NCBI GenBank assembly: GCA_943370595.1
Contig: CALRRO020000021.1
Span: forward strand, 1-64,000
Reading direction: 5' to 3'
Length of the DNA: 64,000 nucleotides
DNA from: Piscinibacter sp943370595
Lineage (GTDB): Bacteria; Pseudomonadota; Gammaproteobacteria; Burkholderiales; Burkholderiaceae_C
A program made the position numbers and the translations under genes. Under the pieces are notes generated by a model, which was not told where the DNA came from, did no database searches, and worked only from the letters and a program-made list of their open reading frames with translations. Numbering within the stretch: position 1 is the first letter of the stretch; each line of letters starts with the position of its first letter. Positions 8,039 through 17,050 of this stretch are shown one piece after another.

Positions 8039-8952
8039 CACAGGCCTCCCGCGGTGGCCGAGGGGCCGACCCACCACAGCACGCGGCGCTGCACCCAGCG
8101 CAGGGCCTGGTCGAAGGCGAAACCGGCCAAGCCGATCAGCGTCATCGTGAAGAACACCAGGCTGGCGTTGAAGGTGTTGCGCGCCATCATCACCACCTGG
8201 CCGAGGCCGGAGCCCACGCCGACGGCCTCGGCGATCAGCACCACCATCCAGGCGGCGAACAGGTTCAGCCGCAGCGTCACGAACAGGCCCGGAAGGATCG
8301 CAGGCAGGATCACGTGGCGGAACAGCTGCCGCTTGCTGGCGCCCATGATGCGCGCCACGTGCAGGTAGCTCGCCGGCACCGCGTCGATCTGCGCCAGCGT
8401 GGACAGCACCATCACGAAGAACACCGAGATGAAGACCAGGAACACCGCCGGCGGGTTGCCGATGCCGAACATAAACACCGCCACCGGCAGCCAGGCCACC
8501 GGCGAGATCGGCGCAAGCAGCGTGATGGTGGGCAGCGTGAGCTTGCCGAACACGCCGAAGTAGCGGATGCCCACGCCCACCGCCAGCGAGAGCACGAAGC
8601 CCAGCGCCAGCCCGGCGGTCACGCGCAGCGAGGTCCACGCCATCACGCCGAGCACCGAGCCGAGGCTGCCGCCCGACGACAGCGCGCCGGCGCGCTCGCC
8701 GTTCGGGTCGAAGAAGCGGAACTGGTCGGCCAGGTTGGCGAGGAACAGGTGTGGCGGCGGCAGCAGCAGCGGGTCGGCCCAGCCGCGCCACCAGGCGAAC
8801 TCCCAGATGCCGACGAACAGCCCCACCGACGCGCAGGCCCACAGCGCGGCGCGCAGCCTCGCGAGCAGCGCCGAGGGGCGCTGTCGCGCGGCCGCGCCCG
8901 ACGCGGAGGCCAGGGGCACGGCTGGCTCCACCATGGCAGGAACGGCAGCCAT
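8038..8952 (-). CDS. ABC transporter permease, NitT/TauT type
   Basis: The 304-residue integral membrane protein has about six hydrophobic segments. It includes the binding-protein-dependent transport segment ARIMGASKRQLFRHVILPA, with the conserved G of the EAA loop that contacts the ATPase. The N-terminal 30 residues are a cytoplasmic Ala/Pro-rich extension. An alternative start at Met7 exists. The gene lies 8 bp downstream of the substrate-binding protein gene and overlaps the ATPase gene, so it is clearly one operon. Substrate specificity is not readable here. Confidence 0.92.
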   Translation of the reverse strand: MAAVPAMVEPAVPLASASGAAARQRPSALLARLRAALWACASVGLFVGIWEFAWWRGWADPLLLPPPHLFLANLADQFRFFDPNGERAGALSSGGSLGSVLGVMAWTSLRVTAGLALGFVLSLAVGVGIRYFGVFGKLTLPTITLLAPISPVAWLPVAVFMFGIGNPPAVFLVFISVFFVMVLSTLAQIDAVPASYLHVARIMGASKRQLFRHVILPAILPGLFVTLRLNLFAAWMVVLIAEAVGVGSGLGQVVMMARNTFNASLVFFTMTLIGLAGFAFDQALRWVQRRVLWWVGPSATAGGL

Positions 8953-8960
8953 GGCGCGCC

Positions 8961-10022
8961 TCAGGCCGCCTTCAACTTCAGCGAGTCGTACAGCGGCTTG
9001 TTCTCCTTGATCACCTGCTCGATCAGGCTCCAGTCGAGCGCGCTGGCCGGCATGGGCTTCTTGACGTAGCCCATCTCCAGCATCGACTGGCCGCGCTCGG
9101 CGAAGAACTTCGCGTTGTGCCGCTGGTCGATCATCACCGGCTGCTTGCTCTGCGCCAGCGTGGCGGCCTCCAGCGAGGTCTTGTAGTAAGTGCCGACGGT
9201 GTCCTTCAGCGCCGCGGCCGGATCCTTCTCGGACTGGCTCTGCGCGACGAACATCGCCTTGATGACCGCCTTGATCGCCTGCGGGTTCTTCTCGATCAGC
9301 GGGATGCGCGCGGCCAGCACGCAGTCGGCGTAGTTGCGGCCGTAGACGTCGCGCCCGTCGGTCAGCACCGAGGCGCCCTTGCGCGAGGTCAGGCACTGCG
9401 TGGCGTAGGGCTCGATGTGGCAGACCGCATCGATGCCGCCGTTGATGAAGGCCGCGGCCAGTTCGGGCGAGGTGTTGAAGTAGGCCATCTTCACGTCCTT
9501 GAACGACATGCCGGCCTTCTTCAGGTAGTCGAAGGGCAGCACCTCCAGCGTGTCGGCCTGGAAGGTGCCGATGGTCTTGCCCTTCAGGTCGGCGGCGGTC
9601 TTGATGCCGTCGCGGCCGATCAGGATGCAGCCCTCGACGCCGGCCCCGGCCACCATGCGCACGGGCGCGCCGGCGTCCACCAGGGTGAGGAAGTTGGAAT
9701 AGGGGATCACCGAGATGTCCACCTGGCCGGAGCCGAACAGCGTGACCACGTCGGTGGTGGTGGGCGTGACGACGAAGTCGAGTTCGACGCCGTCGGCCTT
9801 GGCCAGCTCACGCTTCTTCGCGAGGAAGATGCCCAGGTTGCACAGGCCCGCGCCGTGCGTGGCCTTCAGCGTGGTGGCGGCCCGCGCGTCCGTCGCGCCC
9901 AGCGCGGCGGCCAGCCCCGCAGGCAGGGCGACGGACACCGCGGTGGCCGTCGAGGATTGAAGGAATCCCCGGCGGGACAGGGAGGTCAGTTGGGAATGGG
10001 TGTTGCCATGGCGCTCGCACAT
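8961..10022 (-). CDS. ABC transporter periplasmic substrate-binding protein, NitT/TauT type, Tat signal
   Basis: The 353-residue binding protein delivers the substrate to the permease. The N-terminus MCERHGNTHSQLTSLSRRGF carries the twin-arginine motif SRRGFLQ followed by a hydrophobic stretch and ADARA-type cleavage region, indicating export in folded form. The mature part matches NMT1/SsuA-like proteins (ADLKGKTIGTF, YLKKAGM). A Tat signal on a binding protein is less usual than a Sec signal. A start 12 codons upstream is possible, but the chosen ATG gives a proper Tat n-region. It is the first gene of the operon ending with the amidohydrolase. The ligand is unknown; N-heterocycles are a reasonable guess. 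Confidence 0.9.
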   Translation of the reverse strand: MCERHGNTHSQLTSLSRRGFLQSSTATAVSVALPAGLAAALGATDARAATTLKATHGAGLCNLGIFLAKKRELAKADGVELDFVVTPTTTDVVTLFGSGQVDISVIPYSNFLTLVDAGAPVRMVAGAGVEGCILIGRDGIKTAADLKGKTIGTFQADTLEVLPFDYLKKAGMSFKDVKMAYFNTSPELAAAFINGGIDAVCHIEPYATQCLTSRKGASVLTDGRDVYGRNYADCVLAARIPLIEKNPQAIKAVIKAMFVAQSQSEKDPAAALKDTVGTYYKTSLEAATLAQSKQPVMIDQRHNAKFFAERGQSMLEMGYVKKPMPASALDWSLIEQVIKENKPLYDSLKLKAA

Positions 10023-10288
10023 CGTCTCGACTCCTGAAGTCAGGTGCCTGCGAGCCACGCAAGAAATGGGACGAACCCGACGGCCGACTCATTCTGCGAG
10101 CACGCACGCACTGAGTTCGGCACGCCAACCGGAAAGTGACGGGAGACCGCCACTGCGCTTGCGAACGGTGATGCATACGCCGTGCCATGGCCTGCCCTGG
10201 GCAACGGCCGCCATGCTCACCCGTCGCGGTGCAGGGCGCTGCGGCCGTGGTGCACCGGCCGCCCCGACTTGGTGTCGTCAGCCCGGCC
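10023..10288. other. Intergenic leader of the ABC/amidohydrolase operon
   Basis: These 266 bases separate the binding-protein start from the DUF4864 gene stop, both on the minus strand. CTGAAGTCAG near 10034-10043 is an imperfect small dyad close to the start codon. I see no tRNA, recognisable riboswitch or convincing small gene. It presumably holds the operon promoter. Confidence 0.5.
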
Positions 10289-10726
10289 TCAGACCACCTT
10301 GCCGTCGCTGGGCATCAGCTCGCAGCTGGTGATGCGCCAGGCGCCGCCGCGCTGGCGTTCGAGCTGGTAGACGGCCACCCACAGCGTGCCCTCACCATCG
10401 GCCATCTCGACCGCCTGGATCACCGTGGCGCCGTTCGCCTCTGGCGCGAGGAAGCCGACCGAGGCCGGCCGGTAGACCACCGGGTAGCCCTCGCGCACCA
10501 TGGCCAGGAAGCGTTCGGGCGTGCCGAACATCTTGCGGATGCCCGGTGCGGCGTACGAGAAGGCGCGCTGGGCGTCGTCGCGCGCGAAGGCGTCGAGCTG
10601 GGCCTGGATGACGCTGCGGATCTTCTTCGTGTCGCCCTTCGACACCGGGGCGGCCTGGGCGGCGAACGACGCCGCCAGCGCGAACGCGGCGAGCAGGCGA
10701 AGCAGGGACTTGAAGACGCTGGGCAT
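10289..10726 (-). CDS. DUF4864 domain-containing exported protein
   Basis: The 145-residue product begins with a Sec signal peptide (basic MPSVFKSLLRLLAAF, then Ala-rich, cut near AAQAA). The rest reads as a DUF4864 domain, a compact fold of about 110 residues found in exported proteobacterial proteins. Typical segments are VIQAQLDAFARDDAQRAFSYA, IRKMFGTPERFLAMVREGY and an ending WRITSCELMP. The start at 10726 is chosen over a GC-rich upstream extension because it gives a normal signal peptide. It stands alone between two operons. The function is unknown; folds of this kind resemble NTF2-like pockets, but I cannot assign a ligand. Confidence 0.85.
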   Translation of the reverse strand: MPSVFKSLLRLLAAFALAASFAAQAAPVSKGDTKKIRSVIQAQLDAFARDDAQRAFSYAAPGIRKMFGTPERFLAMVREGYPVVYRPASVGFLAPEANGATVIQAVEMADGEGTLWVAVYQLERQRGGAWRITSCELMPSDGKVV

Positions 10727-10817
10727 GACCGGCTCCCGCCGTGAACGTGACACCCATCGTCGCGCAGCATCGATACCCCGTCCAGCAACAGGGTGTGACG
10801 CGGCGCCCGACCGTGGA

Positions 10818-12341
10818 CTACATCACCGCGCCCAGCTGCCAGGGCACGAACTCGTTCTGGCCGTAGCCGTGCTCCTCGCTCTTGGTCTTGCGGCCGGAGG
10901 CGGTGTCGAGCATCAGGCGGAAGATGCGCTCGCCCAGCTCGTCGATGCTGGCCGTGCCGTCGACCACCTCGCCGCAGTTGATGTCGATGTCGTCCTCCTG
11001 CTTCAGCCACAGCGCGGTGTTGGTGCTGAGCTTGAGGGACGGAGAGGGCGCGCAGCCATAGGCCGAGCCGCGGCCGGTGGTGAAGCAGATCAGGTTGGCG
11101 CCGCCGGCCACCTGGCCGGTGGCCGACACCGGGTCGTAGCCGGGTGTGTCCATGAACACCAGGCCCTTGGCCGTGACGGCCTGGGCGTACTCGTAGACCT
11201 CGACCAGGTTGGTGGTGCCGCTCTTGGCGATCGCGCCGAGGCTCTTCTCGAGGATGGTGGTCAGCCCGCCGGCCTTGTTGCCGGCCGAGGGGTTGTTGTC
11301 CATCTCGCCGCCGTTGCGCGAGGTGTAGTCCTCCCACCACTTCAGGCGGGCGATCAGCTTGTCGGCGACCTGCTGCGACACGGCGCGCCGCGTCAGCAGG
11401 TGCTCGCCGCCGTAGACCTCGGGGGACTCGGACAGGATCGCCGTGCCGCCGTGGCGCACCAGCCGGTCGACCGCCGCGCCCAGCGCCGGGTTGGCGCTGA
11501 TGCCGGAGTAGCCATCGGAGCCGCCGCACTGCAGGCCGACGGTGATGTGGCTGGCCGGCACCGGCTGCCGCTGCACGCGGTTGGCCTCTTCCAGCATCCA
11601 CTCGACCAGCTCGATGCCCTTGGCCACCGTCTTCCTCGTGCCGCCGCTGTCCTGGATGCTGAAGGTCTGCAGGTGTGAACCCTCCTGCAGCCCTTCCTGC
11701 TCGAGCAGGCCGGAGATCTGGTTGGTCTCGCAGCCCAGGCCCACCATCAGCACGCCGGCGAAGTTGGCGTGGCGTGCATAGCCGCCCAGCGTGCGGCGCA
11801 GGATCTGCAGCGGCTCGCCGTCGCTGGCCGTCGCGCAGCCGGCACCGTGGGTCAGCGCGATCACGCCGTCGACGTTGGGATAGGCCTCCAGCGCCCGCGG
11901 GTTGATGTCGCGGCGGAAGTGGTCGGCGATCGCCCGCGCGGCCGTGGCCGAGCAGTTCACCGAGGTCAGCACTCCAAGGTAGTTGCGCGTGGCCACGCGA
12001 CCGTCGGGCCGCACGATGCCCATGAATGTCGCCGGCGTGGCCACGTACTCGGTCGGGTGCGTGCCGGTGCCGGCGGCGTAGTCGCGCGCGAAGCTGGCGA
12101 ACTCCAGGTTGTGCGTGTGCACATGCTGGCCGGGCGCGATGTCGACCTTCGCGGTGCCGATGATCTGGTTGTAGCGCCGCACCGGTTGCCCGGCGCGGAT
12201 CGGCTTCACAGCCACCTTGTGGCCGGGCGGGATGAGCCCGGCCACGGTGACGCCTTCACCCTCCAGCAGCGTGCCGCCGATCAACTGCTGCTTCGCGATG
12301 ACGACATCGTCGGCCGGGTGGATGCGGATGAAGGCGCTCAT
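10818..12341 (-). CDS. uxaA: UxaA-family altronate/galactarate-type dehydratase
   Basis: The 507-residue protein is a fused UxaA dehydratase, with an N-terminal SAF domain of about 80 residues (IHPADDVVIAKQQLIGG) and a large C-terminal catalytic domain. It would dehydrate an aldonic acid such as D-altronate to a 2-keto-3-deoxy acid, usually with iron. Conserved segments include LTHGAGCA, VGLGCETNQISG and GLQCGGSDGYSGI, carrying the Cys residues typical of the family. It is the last gene of the TRAP/dehydrogenase operon. Altronate is the classic substrate, which would feed KDG to kdgK. In related clusters with a fumarylacetoacetase-family hydrolase, members act on other sugar acids, so specificity is open. 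Confidence 0.85.
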   Translation of the reverse strand: MSAFIRIHPADDVVIAKQQLIGGTLLEGEGVTVAGLIPPGHKVAVKPIRAGQPVRRYNQIIGTAKVDIAPGQHVHTHNLEFASFARDYAAGTGTHPTEYVATPATFMGIVRPDGRVATRNYLGVLTSVNCSATAARAIADHFRRDINPRALEAYPNVDGVIALTHGAGCATASDGEPLQILRRTLGGYARHANFAGVLMVGLGCETNQISGLLEQEGLQEGSHLQTFSIQDSGGTRKTVAKGIELVEWMLEEANRVQRQPVPASHITVGLQCGGSDGYSGISANPALGAAVDRLVRHGGTAILSESPEVYGGEHLLTRRAVSQQVADKLIARLKWWEDYTSRNGGEMDNNPSAGNKAGGLTTILEKSLGAIAKSGTTNLVEVYEYAQAVTAKGLVFMDTPGYDPVSATGQVAGGANLICFTTGRGSAYGCAPSPSLKLSTNTALWLKQEDDIDINCGEVVDGTASIDELGERIFRLMLDTASGRKTKSEEHGYGQNEFVPWQLGAVM

Positions 12342-12345
12342 CGCA

Positions 12346-13212
12346 TCACCCGTCGATGATCGCCGGATCCCAGGCGTAGACCTTCTGGTTCTGCTCGCCC
12401 AGCTTCTCGATGCCCAGGCGGATGGTGTCGCCGGCCTTCAGATACACCGGGCTCGGCTTCACGCCCATGCCCACACCCGGCGGCGTGCCGGTGGAGATCA
12501 GGTCGCCGGGGTACAGCGTCATGAAGCGGCTGACGTAGCTGACCAGCTGCGCGACGCCGAAGATCATCGTCTTCGTGCTGCCGTTCTGGAAGCGGTGGCC
12601 GTTGACCTCGAGGAACATCGAGAGGTTCTGCGGGTCGCCGACCTCGTCGGACGTGACCAGCCAGGGGCCGACTGGGCCGAAGGTGTCGCAGCCCTTGCCC
12701 TTGTCCCAGGTGCCGCCGCGCTCGATCTGGTACTCGCGCTCCGACACGTCGTTGATCACGCAGTAGCCGGCCACGTGGCTGAGCGCCTCGGCTTCCGACA
12801 CGTAGCGTGCCTTGCTGCCGATCACCACGCCGAGCTCGACCTCCCAGTCGCTCTTCACGGAGTTCTGCGGCAGCACCACCGGGTCGTTCGGGCCGACGCG
12901 CGCGCTGATCGGCTTCATGAACAGGATCGGCTCCTTCGGGATCGGCAGGTTCGACTCGGCCGCATGGTCGGCGTAGTTCAGCCCGATGCACAGGAACTTC
13001 TCGCAGCCGCTCCACGGCGGCGCGATGCGACCGGGGTTCTCGACGATCGGCAGCGCCGCCGGGTCGACGTTGCGCAGCTTGTCCAGCCCCTTGGGCGTCA
13101 GCGTGTGCGCAGTGATGTCGGCCAGCACGCCGGAGAGGTCGCGCACGCGGCCCTGGGCGTCGACGAGAGCGGGTTTCTCGGCGCCTTTCGCGCCATATCG
13201 CATCAGCTTCAT
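12346..13212 (-). CDS. Fumarylacetoacetate hydrolase family protein (2,4-diketo-3-deoxy-acid hydrolase-like)
   Basis: The 288-residue protein has the FAH fold. The metal-binding stretch DWEVELGVVIG supplies two acidic ligands, preceded by FLCIGLNYADHAAESN and followed by GDLISTGTPPGVG. Members near sugar-acid genes hydrolyse 2,4-diketo-3-deoxy-L-fuconate or -rhamnonate to pyruvate and a hydroxy acid. The start at 13212 gives the usual MKLMRYG N-terminus. The gene sits 16 bp after a short-chain dehydrogenase gene and 4 bp before uxaA, so the trio could form a non-phosphorylative branch: dehydration, C4 oxidation, C-C hydrolysis. Substrate identity is inferred from neighbours only. Confidence 0.85.
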   Translation of the reverse strand: MKLMRYGAKGAEKPALVDAQGRVRDLSGVLADITAHTLTPKGLDKLRNVDPAALPIVENPGRIAPPWSGCEKFLCIGLNYADHAAESNLPIPKEPILFMKPISARVGPNDPVVLPQNSVKSDWEVELGVVIGSKARYVSEAEALSHVAGYCVINDVSEREYQIERGGTWDKGKGCDTFGPVGPWLVTSDEVGDPQNLSMFLEVNGHRFQNGSTKTMIFGVAQLVSYVSRFMTLYPGDLISTGTPPGVGMGVKPSPVYLKAGDTIRLGIEKLGEQNQKVYAWDPAIIDG

Positions 13213-13228
13213 GTCAGTGCTCTTTGAG

Positions 13229-13978
13229 TTAGTTGGACCAGCCGCCGTCGATGACCTGGGCGGTGCCGGTGGTGAATGATGATTCATCGGAAGCGAGGTA
13301 GACCGCCAGCGCGGCAATCTCCTCGACGCGCCCCAGCCGACCCATCGGCTGGCGCGACACGAACGCGGCTTCGACCTGCTCCAGCGTCTGGCCGCTCGCC
13401 TTGGCCTGTGCCGCGATGCGGTCGCGCAAGGAGGGCGACTCGACCGTGCCCGGGCAGATCGCGTTGCAGCGAACCCCCTTGGTGATGAAGTCGGCCGCCA
13501 CCGCCTTGGTCAGGCCGATCACCGCCGCCTTGGTGCTCCCGTAGACGAAGCGGTTCGGCGCGCCCTTGATGCTGCCGGCCACCGAGGCCACGTTGATGAT
13601 CGAGCCGCCGCCGGCCAGCATGCCCGGCACGAAGGCCTTGATGGTGCGGAATTGCGAGCGCACGTTGAGGTCGAAGGCGAAGCTCCATTCCTCCTCCGTG
13701 CAGTCGAGCACCGAGCCCGAGTGCACGAAGCCGGCAGCGTTGACCAGCACGTTCACCGGCCCGACCTCCTTGGGCATGGCAGCGATCGCCGCGGGGTCGA
13801 GCACGTCGAGCCTGCGGGTGGTGATCGCCGGCGACTTCAGCGTCGCCAGCAGCGCCTCGTTGAGGTCGGTGGCGATCACCGTCGCGCCCTCGCGCACGAA
13901 AGCCTCGGCAATGGCGCGGCCAATGCCCTGGCCCGCCGCGGTGACGAAGGCCTTCTTGCCGGCCAGTCGTTGGGTCAT
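13229..13978 (-). CDS. Short-chain dehydrogenase, probable 2-keto-3-deoxy sugar acid (KDF-like) 4-dehydrogenase
   Basis: The 249-residue SDR has the cofactor motif TAAGQGIG at 13-20, Asp38 in ATDLN suggesting NAD preference, NNAG-like NAAG at 80-83, and catalytic Ser132, Tyr146 and Lys150 (YGSTK). Its sequence (FVYGSTKAAVIGLTK, RCNAICPGTVESPS) resembles 2-keto-3-deoxy-L-fuconate dehydrogenases and DHRS6-type enzymes. It would oxidise C4 of a 2-keto-3-deoxy acid, making the substrate for the FAH-family hydrolase encoded next. It lies 27 bp after the TRAP large subunit gene. A role as a general sugar alcohol dehydrogenase is also possible. Confidence 0.85.
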   Translation of the reverse strand: MTQRLAGKKAFVTAAGQGIGRAIAEAFVREGATVIATDLNEALLATLKSPAITTRRLDVLDPAAIAAMPKEVGPVNVLVNAAGFVHSGSVLDCTEEEWSFAFDLNVRSQFRTIKAFVPGMLAGGGSIINVASVAGSIKGAPNRFVYGSTKAAVIGLTKAVAADFITKGVRCNAICPGTVESPSLRDRIAAQAKASGQTLEQVEAAFVSRQPMGRLGRVEEIAALAVYLASDESSFTTGTAQVIDGGWSN

Positions 13979-14005
13979 GTGCTTGTTCTCCCGTGTGAAT
14001 CGTTG

Positions 14006-15400
14006 TCAGAGGCCCAACATGCGCGGCAGCCACAGCGAGATGGCTGGCACGTAGGTCAGCACGATGAGGCTGCCCAGCAGCGGGAACAGCCAGGGCAGGA
14101 TGGCCATGGTCGTTCGCTCGACGCTGAGCTTGGCCACCCGCGCCAGCACGAACAGCACCATGCCCATCGGCGGGTGCAGCAGGCCGATCATCAGGTTCAG
14201 CACCATCACCAGGCCGAAGTGCACCGGGTCGATGCCGAGCTGCCGCGCGATCGGCAGCAGGATGGGCACGAGGATGGTGATCGCCGCGGTCGGCTCCAGG
14301 AAGCAGCCGACGAACAGCATCAGCAGGTTGGCCATCAGCAGGAACAGCCAGGGCTCCTTGGTGACCGCCAGCACCCAGGCGGCGATCTGCGCGGTGACGC
14401 CGGTGGCGGTGAGCATCCAGCCGAAGATCGACGCGGCGGCGACGATGAACATCACCGTCGCGGTGGTCTCGACCGTGTCGAGGCAGACCTTGACGAACAT
14501 CTTCCAGGACAGCGTGCGGTACCACGCCAGGCCGAGCACCATCGCCCAGACGCAGGCGGCGATCGCCCCTTCGGTCGGCGTGAAGATGCCGGTGGTCATG
14601 CCGCCGATCAGCAGCACCGGCGTCATGATGGGCAGCACGGCCTGGAACCTGAAGTAGCGGTCGGCGGCGAACAGCACCACCAGCGCGACCAGCACGGTGA
14701 GCTGCGGCTGCGCGCCGGCCTGCACCAGGGCGTAGACCGCCAGCGGCCAGCCGGCCACCACGGCCGTCTCGATCATCGCCTTGCCGAAGCGCGAGCCGGA
14801 GAACTTGATGTCGCCGCCCCAGCCATGTTTGTGCGCGAAGTACGCAACCGTCGCCATCATCAGCAGCGCCATCAGCACGCCGGGCAGGATGCCGGCGAGG
14901 AAGAGGGCGCCGACCGACACGTTGGCCATCATCGCGTAGATCACGAAGGGCAGCGACGGCGGGATGATGGGTCCGAGCGTGGCCGAGGCGGCGGTCACAC
15001 CGACCGCAAACTCGGTGTCGTAGCCGTGGTCCTTCATCGCCTTGATCTCGATGGTGCCCAGGCCCGCCGCATCGGCGATCGCCGTGCCGCTCATGCCGGC
15101 GAAGATCACCGAGCCGACCACGTTGACGTGGCCGAGGCCGCCCTTGAGCCAGCCCACCAGCGCCAGCGCGAAGTTGTAGATGCGGTTGGTGATGCCGGCG
15201 TTGTTCATCAGGTTGCCGGCGAGGATGAAGAAGGGCACGGCCAGCAGCGGGAAGCTGTCGATGCCGCCGATCATGCGGTGCACCACCGTGAGCGCCGGCT
15301 GGTTGCCGCTGATCAGGATGTAGATCAGCGACGAACCGGCCATCGCGATGGCCACCGGGATGCCGCCGGCCATCAGGAACAGGAAGATGATCTTCAGCAT
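14006..15400 (-). CDS. dctM: TRAP transporter large permease subunit DctM
   Basis: The 464-residue, about 12-helix inner-membrane protein is the ion-coupled channel of a tripartite ATP-independent transporter. Family marks are FPLLAVPFFILAGNLMN, FAGMSGTAIADAAGLGTIE, LGPIIPPSLPFVIYA and LNLMIGLLHPPMG. It lies 12 bp after dctQ and with dctP completes one transporter. In the context of dehydrogenases, a dehydratase and an FAH-type hydrolase, the cargo is most likely a sugar acid. DctPQM systems can also carry C4-dicarboxylates or other organic acids. Confidence 0.95.
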   Translation of the reverse strand: MLKIIFLFLMAGGIPVAIAMAGSSLIYILISGNQPALTVVHRMIGGIDSFPLLAVPFFILAGNLMNNAGITNRIYNFALALVGWLKGGLGHVNVVGSVIFAGMSGTAIADAAGLGTIEIKAMKDHGYDTEFAVGVTAASATLGPIIPPSLPFVIYAMMANVSVGALFLAGILPGVLMALLMMATVAYFAHKHGWGGDIKFSGSRFGKAMIETAVVAGWPLAVYALVQAGAQPQLTVLVALVVLFAADRYFRFQAVLPIMTPVLLIGGMTTGIFTPTEGAIAACVWAMVLGLAWYRTLSWKMFVKVCLDTVETTATVMFIVAAASIFGWMLTATGVTAQIAAWVLAVTKEPWLFLLMANLLMLFVGCFLEPTAAITILVPILLPIARQLGIDPVHFGLVMVLNLMIGLLHPPMGMVLFVLARVAKLSVERTTMAILPWLFPLLGSLIVLTYVPAISLWLPRMLGL

Positions 15401-15412
15401 GGGCAGTCGGTC

Positions 15413-15976
15413 CTAGCGGTCTTCCATCGTCGTCTCGGGCCGCTCCAGCACGCTGTAGCCGCGCTGCCAGTGCACCTTCATCACCCACACCGAACGCAGC
15501 GCCATCATCGCCAGGCCGAACAGGCAGACGCCGTAGACGATGTTCATCGGCAGGTCGATGATGGTCATCTGGTAGCTGCCCATCTTCTGCATCATCTGCA
15601 CCGTCAGGCCGGCCATCGCGACGAAGAAGGCGATGCGGATCAGGTCGACCGCCAGCGCCAGCGCGCGAGCAAGCGGCGCGGGCAGCCAGCGGTACAGCAG
15701 GTCGACCTGGATGTGGTTGTTCTTCGCCACGCCGATGGCCGCACCGACGAACACCGTGCCGATCAGCAGGTAGCGCGCGATCTCCTCGGTCCAGGAGGCC
15801 GAGTTGTTCAGCGCATAGCGGGTGAAGAACTGGTAGAAGACCACGGCGCCGAGCGCCCAGAAGATGGCCAGCGCCACCCAGGCTTCGAAGGTCGTGTGCG
15901 AGAGGTCGACGGCTTCATCCTGGGCATGGAATTCACCGTCGTCCCCCATCACCTTGGGGCCGCTGTCGAGGTCCAT
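15413..15976 (-). CDS. dctQ: TRAP transporter small permease subunit DctQ
   Basis: The 187-residue protein has four predicted membrane helices and the DctQ pattern VFYQFFTRYALNNSASWTEE followed by RYLLIGTVFVGAA, where the Trp-Thr-Glu-Glu motif is diagnostic. A soluble N-terminus of about 25 residues, rich in acidic residues, precedes the first helix and is longer than usual. It supports assembly of DctM with the binding protein. The gene is sandwiched between dctP (41 bp) and dctM (12 bp). Confidence 0.93.
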   Translation of the reverse strand: MDLDSGPKVMGDDGEFHAQDEAVDLSHTTFEAWVALAIFWALGAVVFYQFFTRYALNNSASWTEEIARYLLIGTVFVGAAIGVAKNNHIQVDLLYRWLPAPLARALALAVDLIRIAFFVAMAGLTVQMMQKMGSYQMTIIDLPMNIVYGVCLFGLAMMALRSVWVMKVHWQRGYSVLERPETTMEDR

Positions 15977-16017
15977 GTCAGGCCCCCGGCGAACGAAGCG
16001 AGATGGCGGGCGTCATG

Positions 16018-16989
16018 TCACTTGATCGACACGATGCGGTCGTAGTCCTTCTTGTCGTAGCCGAGCGACTCGACAGGCTTGTTCTTCACCACCGCGTCGA
16101 CGAAGCTCTGGCGGTTGATCTGGTGCACGCCCAGGCCCTTCTTCTTGAACTCGTCGACGAGTTCGGCCTCGCGCTTCTTGATCAGCGCGCTGGCCCGCGT
16201 CGCGGCTTCCTGCGTCACCTCGGTGAACATCTTCTTCTCGGCGTCGGACAGCGTGTTCCAGACGTGCGGCGCGATCTGCGTGGTCAGGCCGTCGACGATG
16301 TGGCCGGTCAGCATGATGTGCTTCTGCACCTCGTAGAACTTCTTCGCCTCGATGGTGGTCAGCGGGTTCTCCTGCGCGTCCACCGTGCCGTTCTGCAGCG
16401 CGAGGTAGACCTCGGCGAAGGCGATCGGCGTCGGGTTGGCGCCGCAGGCCTCGGGCGTGGCGCGGTAGGCCGGCACGTCGGGCACGCGGATCTTCAGGCC
16501 CTTCATGCCGGCGCAGTCGGTGAACTGCGTCTTGCTGGTGGTGTGGCGCGCGCCGTAGTAGGTGTAGGCGGTGATCTGGATGCCGGTCTTGGCGCGGTAG
16601 CCTTCGACCATCTCCTTGAACACGTCGCTCTTCGCGTAGGCCAGCAGGTGCTCGCCGTCGCGGAAGATGAACGGGTAGTAGGCGATGCCCAGGCGCGGGT
16701 AGCTGCGCGCGGCGAACGAGGTGCCGCTGATGATCATGTCGACCGTGCCCAGCGTCATGCCCTGGTTGATGTCGGTCTCCTTGCCCAGCGAGGACGCGGG
16801 GAAGACCTGGATGTCGAACTTGCCGTTGCTGCGCTTCTTGATCTCGGCGGCGGCCCACACCGACTCGGTGTGGTACGGCTCGCTGGTCTCGTAGACATGG
16901 GCCCACTTGAGCTGCTTGGCCTGGGCGAAGGCACCACCGGCGGCGGCGAGGGTGAGGGTGGCCAGCAGGCCCTTCCAAACGAGTTTCAT
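16018..16989 (-). CDS. dctP: TRAP transporter substrate-binding protein DctP
   Basis: The 323-residue periplasmic protein binds the transported acid. It has a clear signal peptide (MKLVWKGLLATLTLAAAGGAFA, cut before QAKQ). The DctP core includes WAHVYETSEPYH, GLKIRVPDVPAYR with the conserved Arg that pairs with the ligand carboxylate, and EVYLALQNGTVDAQENP. It lies 61 bp downstream of the polyol dehydrogenase gene in the operon headed by gntR. Ligands in this family range from C4-dicarboxylates to uronates and gluconate; the neighbours favour a hexuronate or related sugar acid. Confidence 0.95.
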   Translation of the reverse strand: MKLVWKGLLATLTLAAAGGAFAQAKQLKWAHVYETSEPYHTESVWAAAEIKKRSNGKFDIQVFPASSLGKETDINQGMTLGTVDMIISGTSFAARSYPRLGIAYYPFIFRDGEHLLAYAKSDVFKEMVEGYRAKTGIQITAYTYYGARHTTSKTQFTDCAGMKGLKIRVPDVPAYRATPEACGANPTPIAFAEVYLALQNGTVDAQENPLTTIEAKKFYEVQKHIMLTGHIVDGLTTQIAPHVWNTLSDAEKKMFTEVTQEAATRASALIKKREAELVDEFKKKGLGVHQINRQSFVDAVVKNKPVESLGYDKKDYDRIVSIK

Positions 16990-17050
16990 GGTCTGTCTCC
17001 TGGGGTTGAACGCTCTGGCGGCGTGTGTGTCGGGGTAAACGGGGAACGGC

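Noticed and set aside
13652..16045. Plus-strand frame of about 800 codons opposite the TRAP transporter and SDR genes
   Set aside because: The minus strand carries unmistakable DctM, DctQ and SDR sequences; the plus frame is His/Gln/Arg-rich noise.
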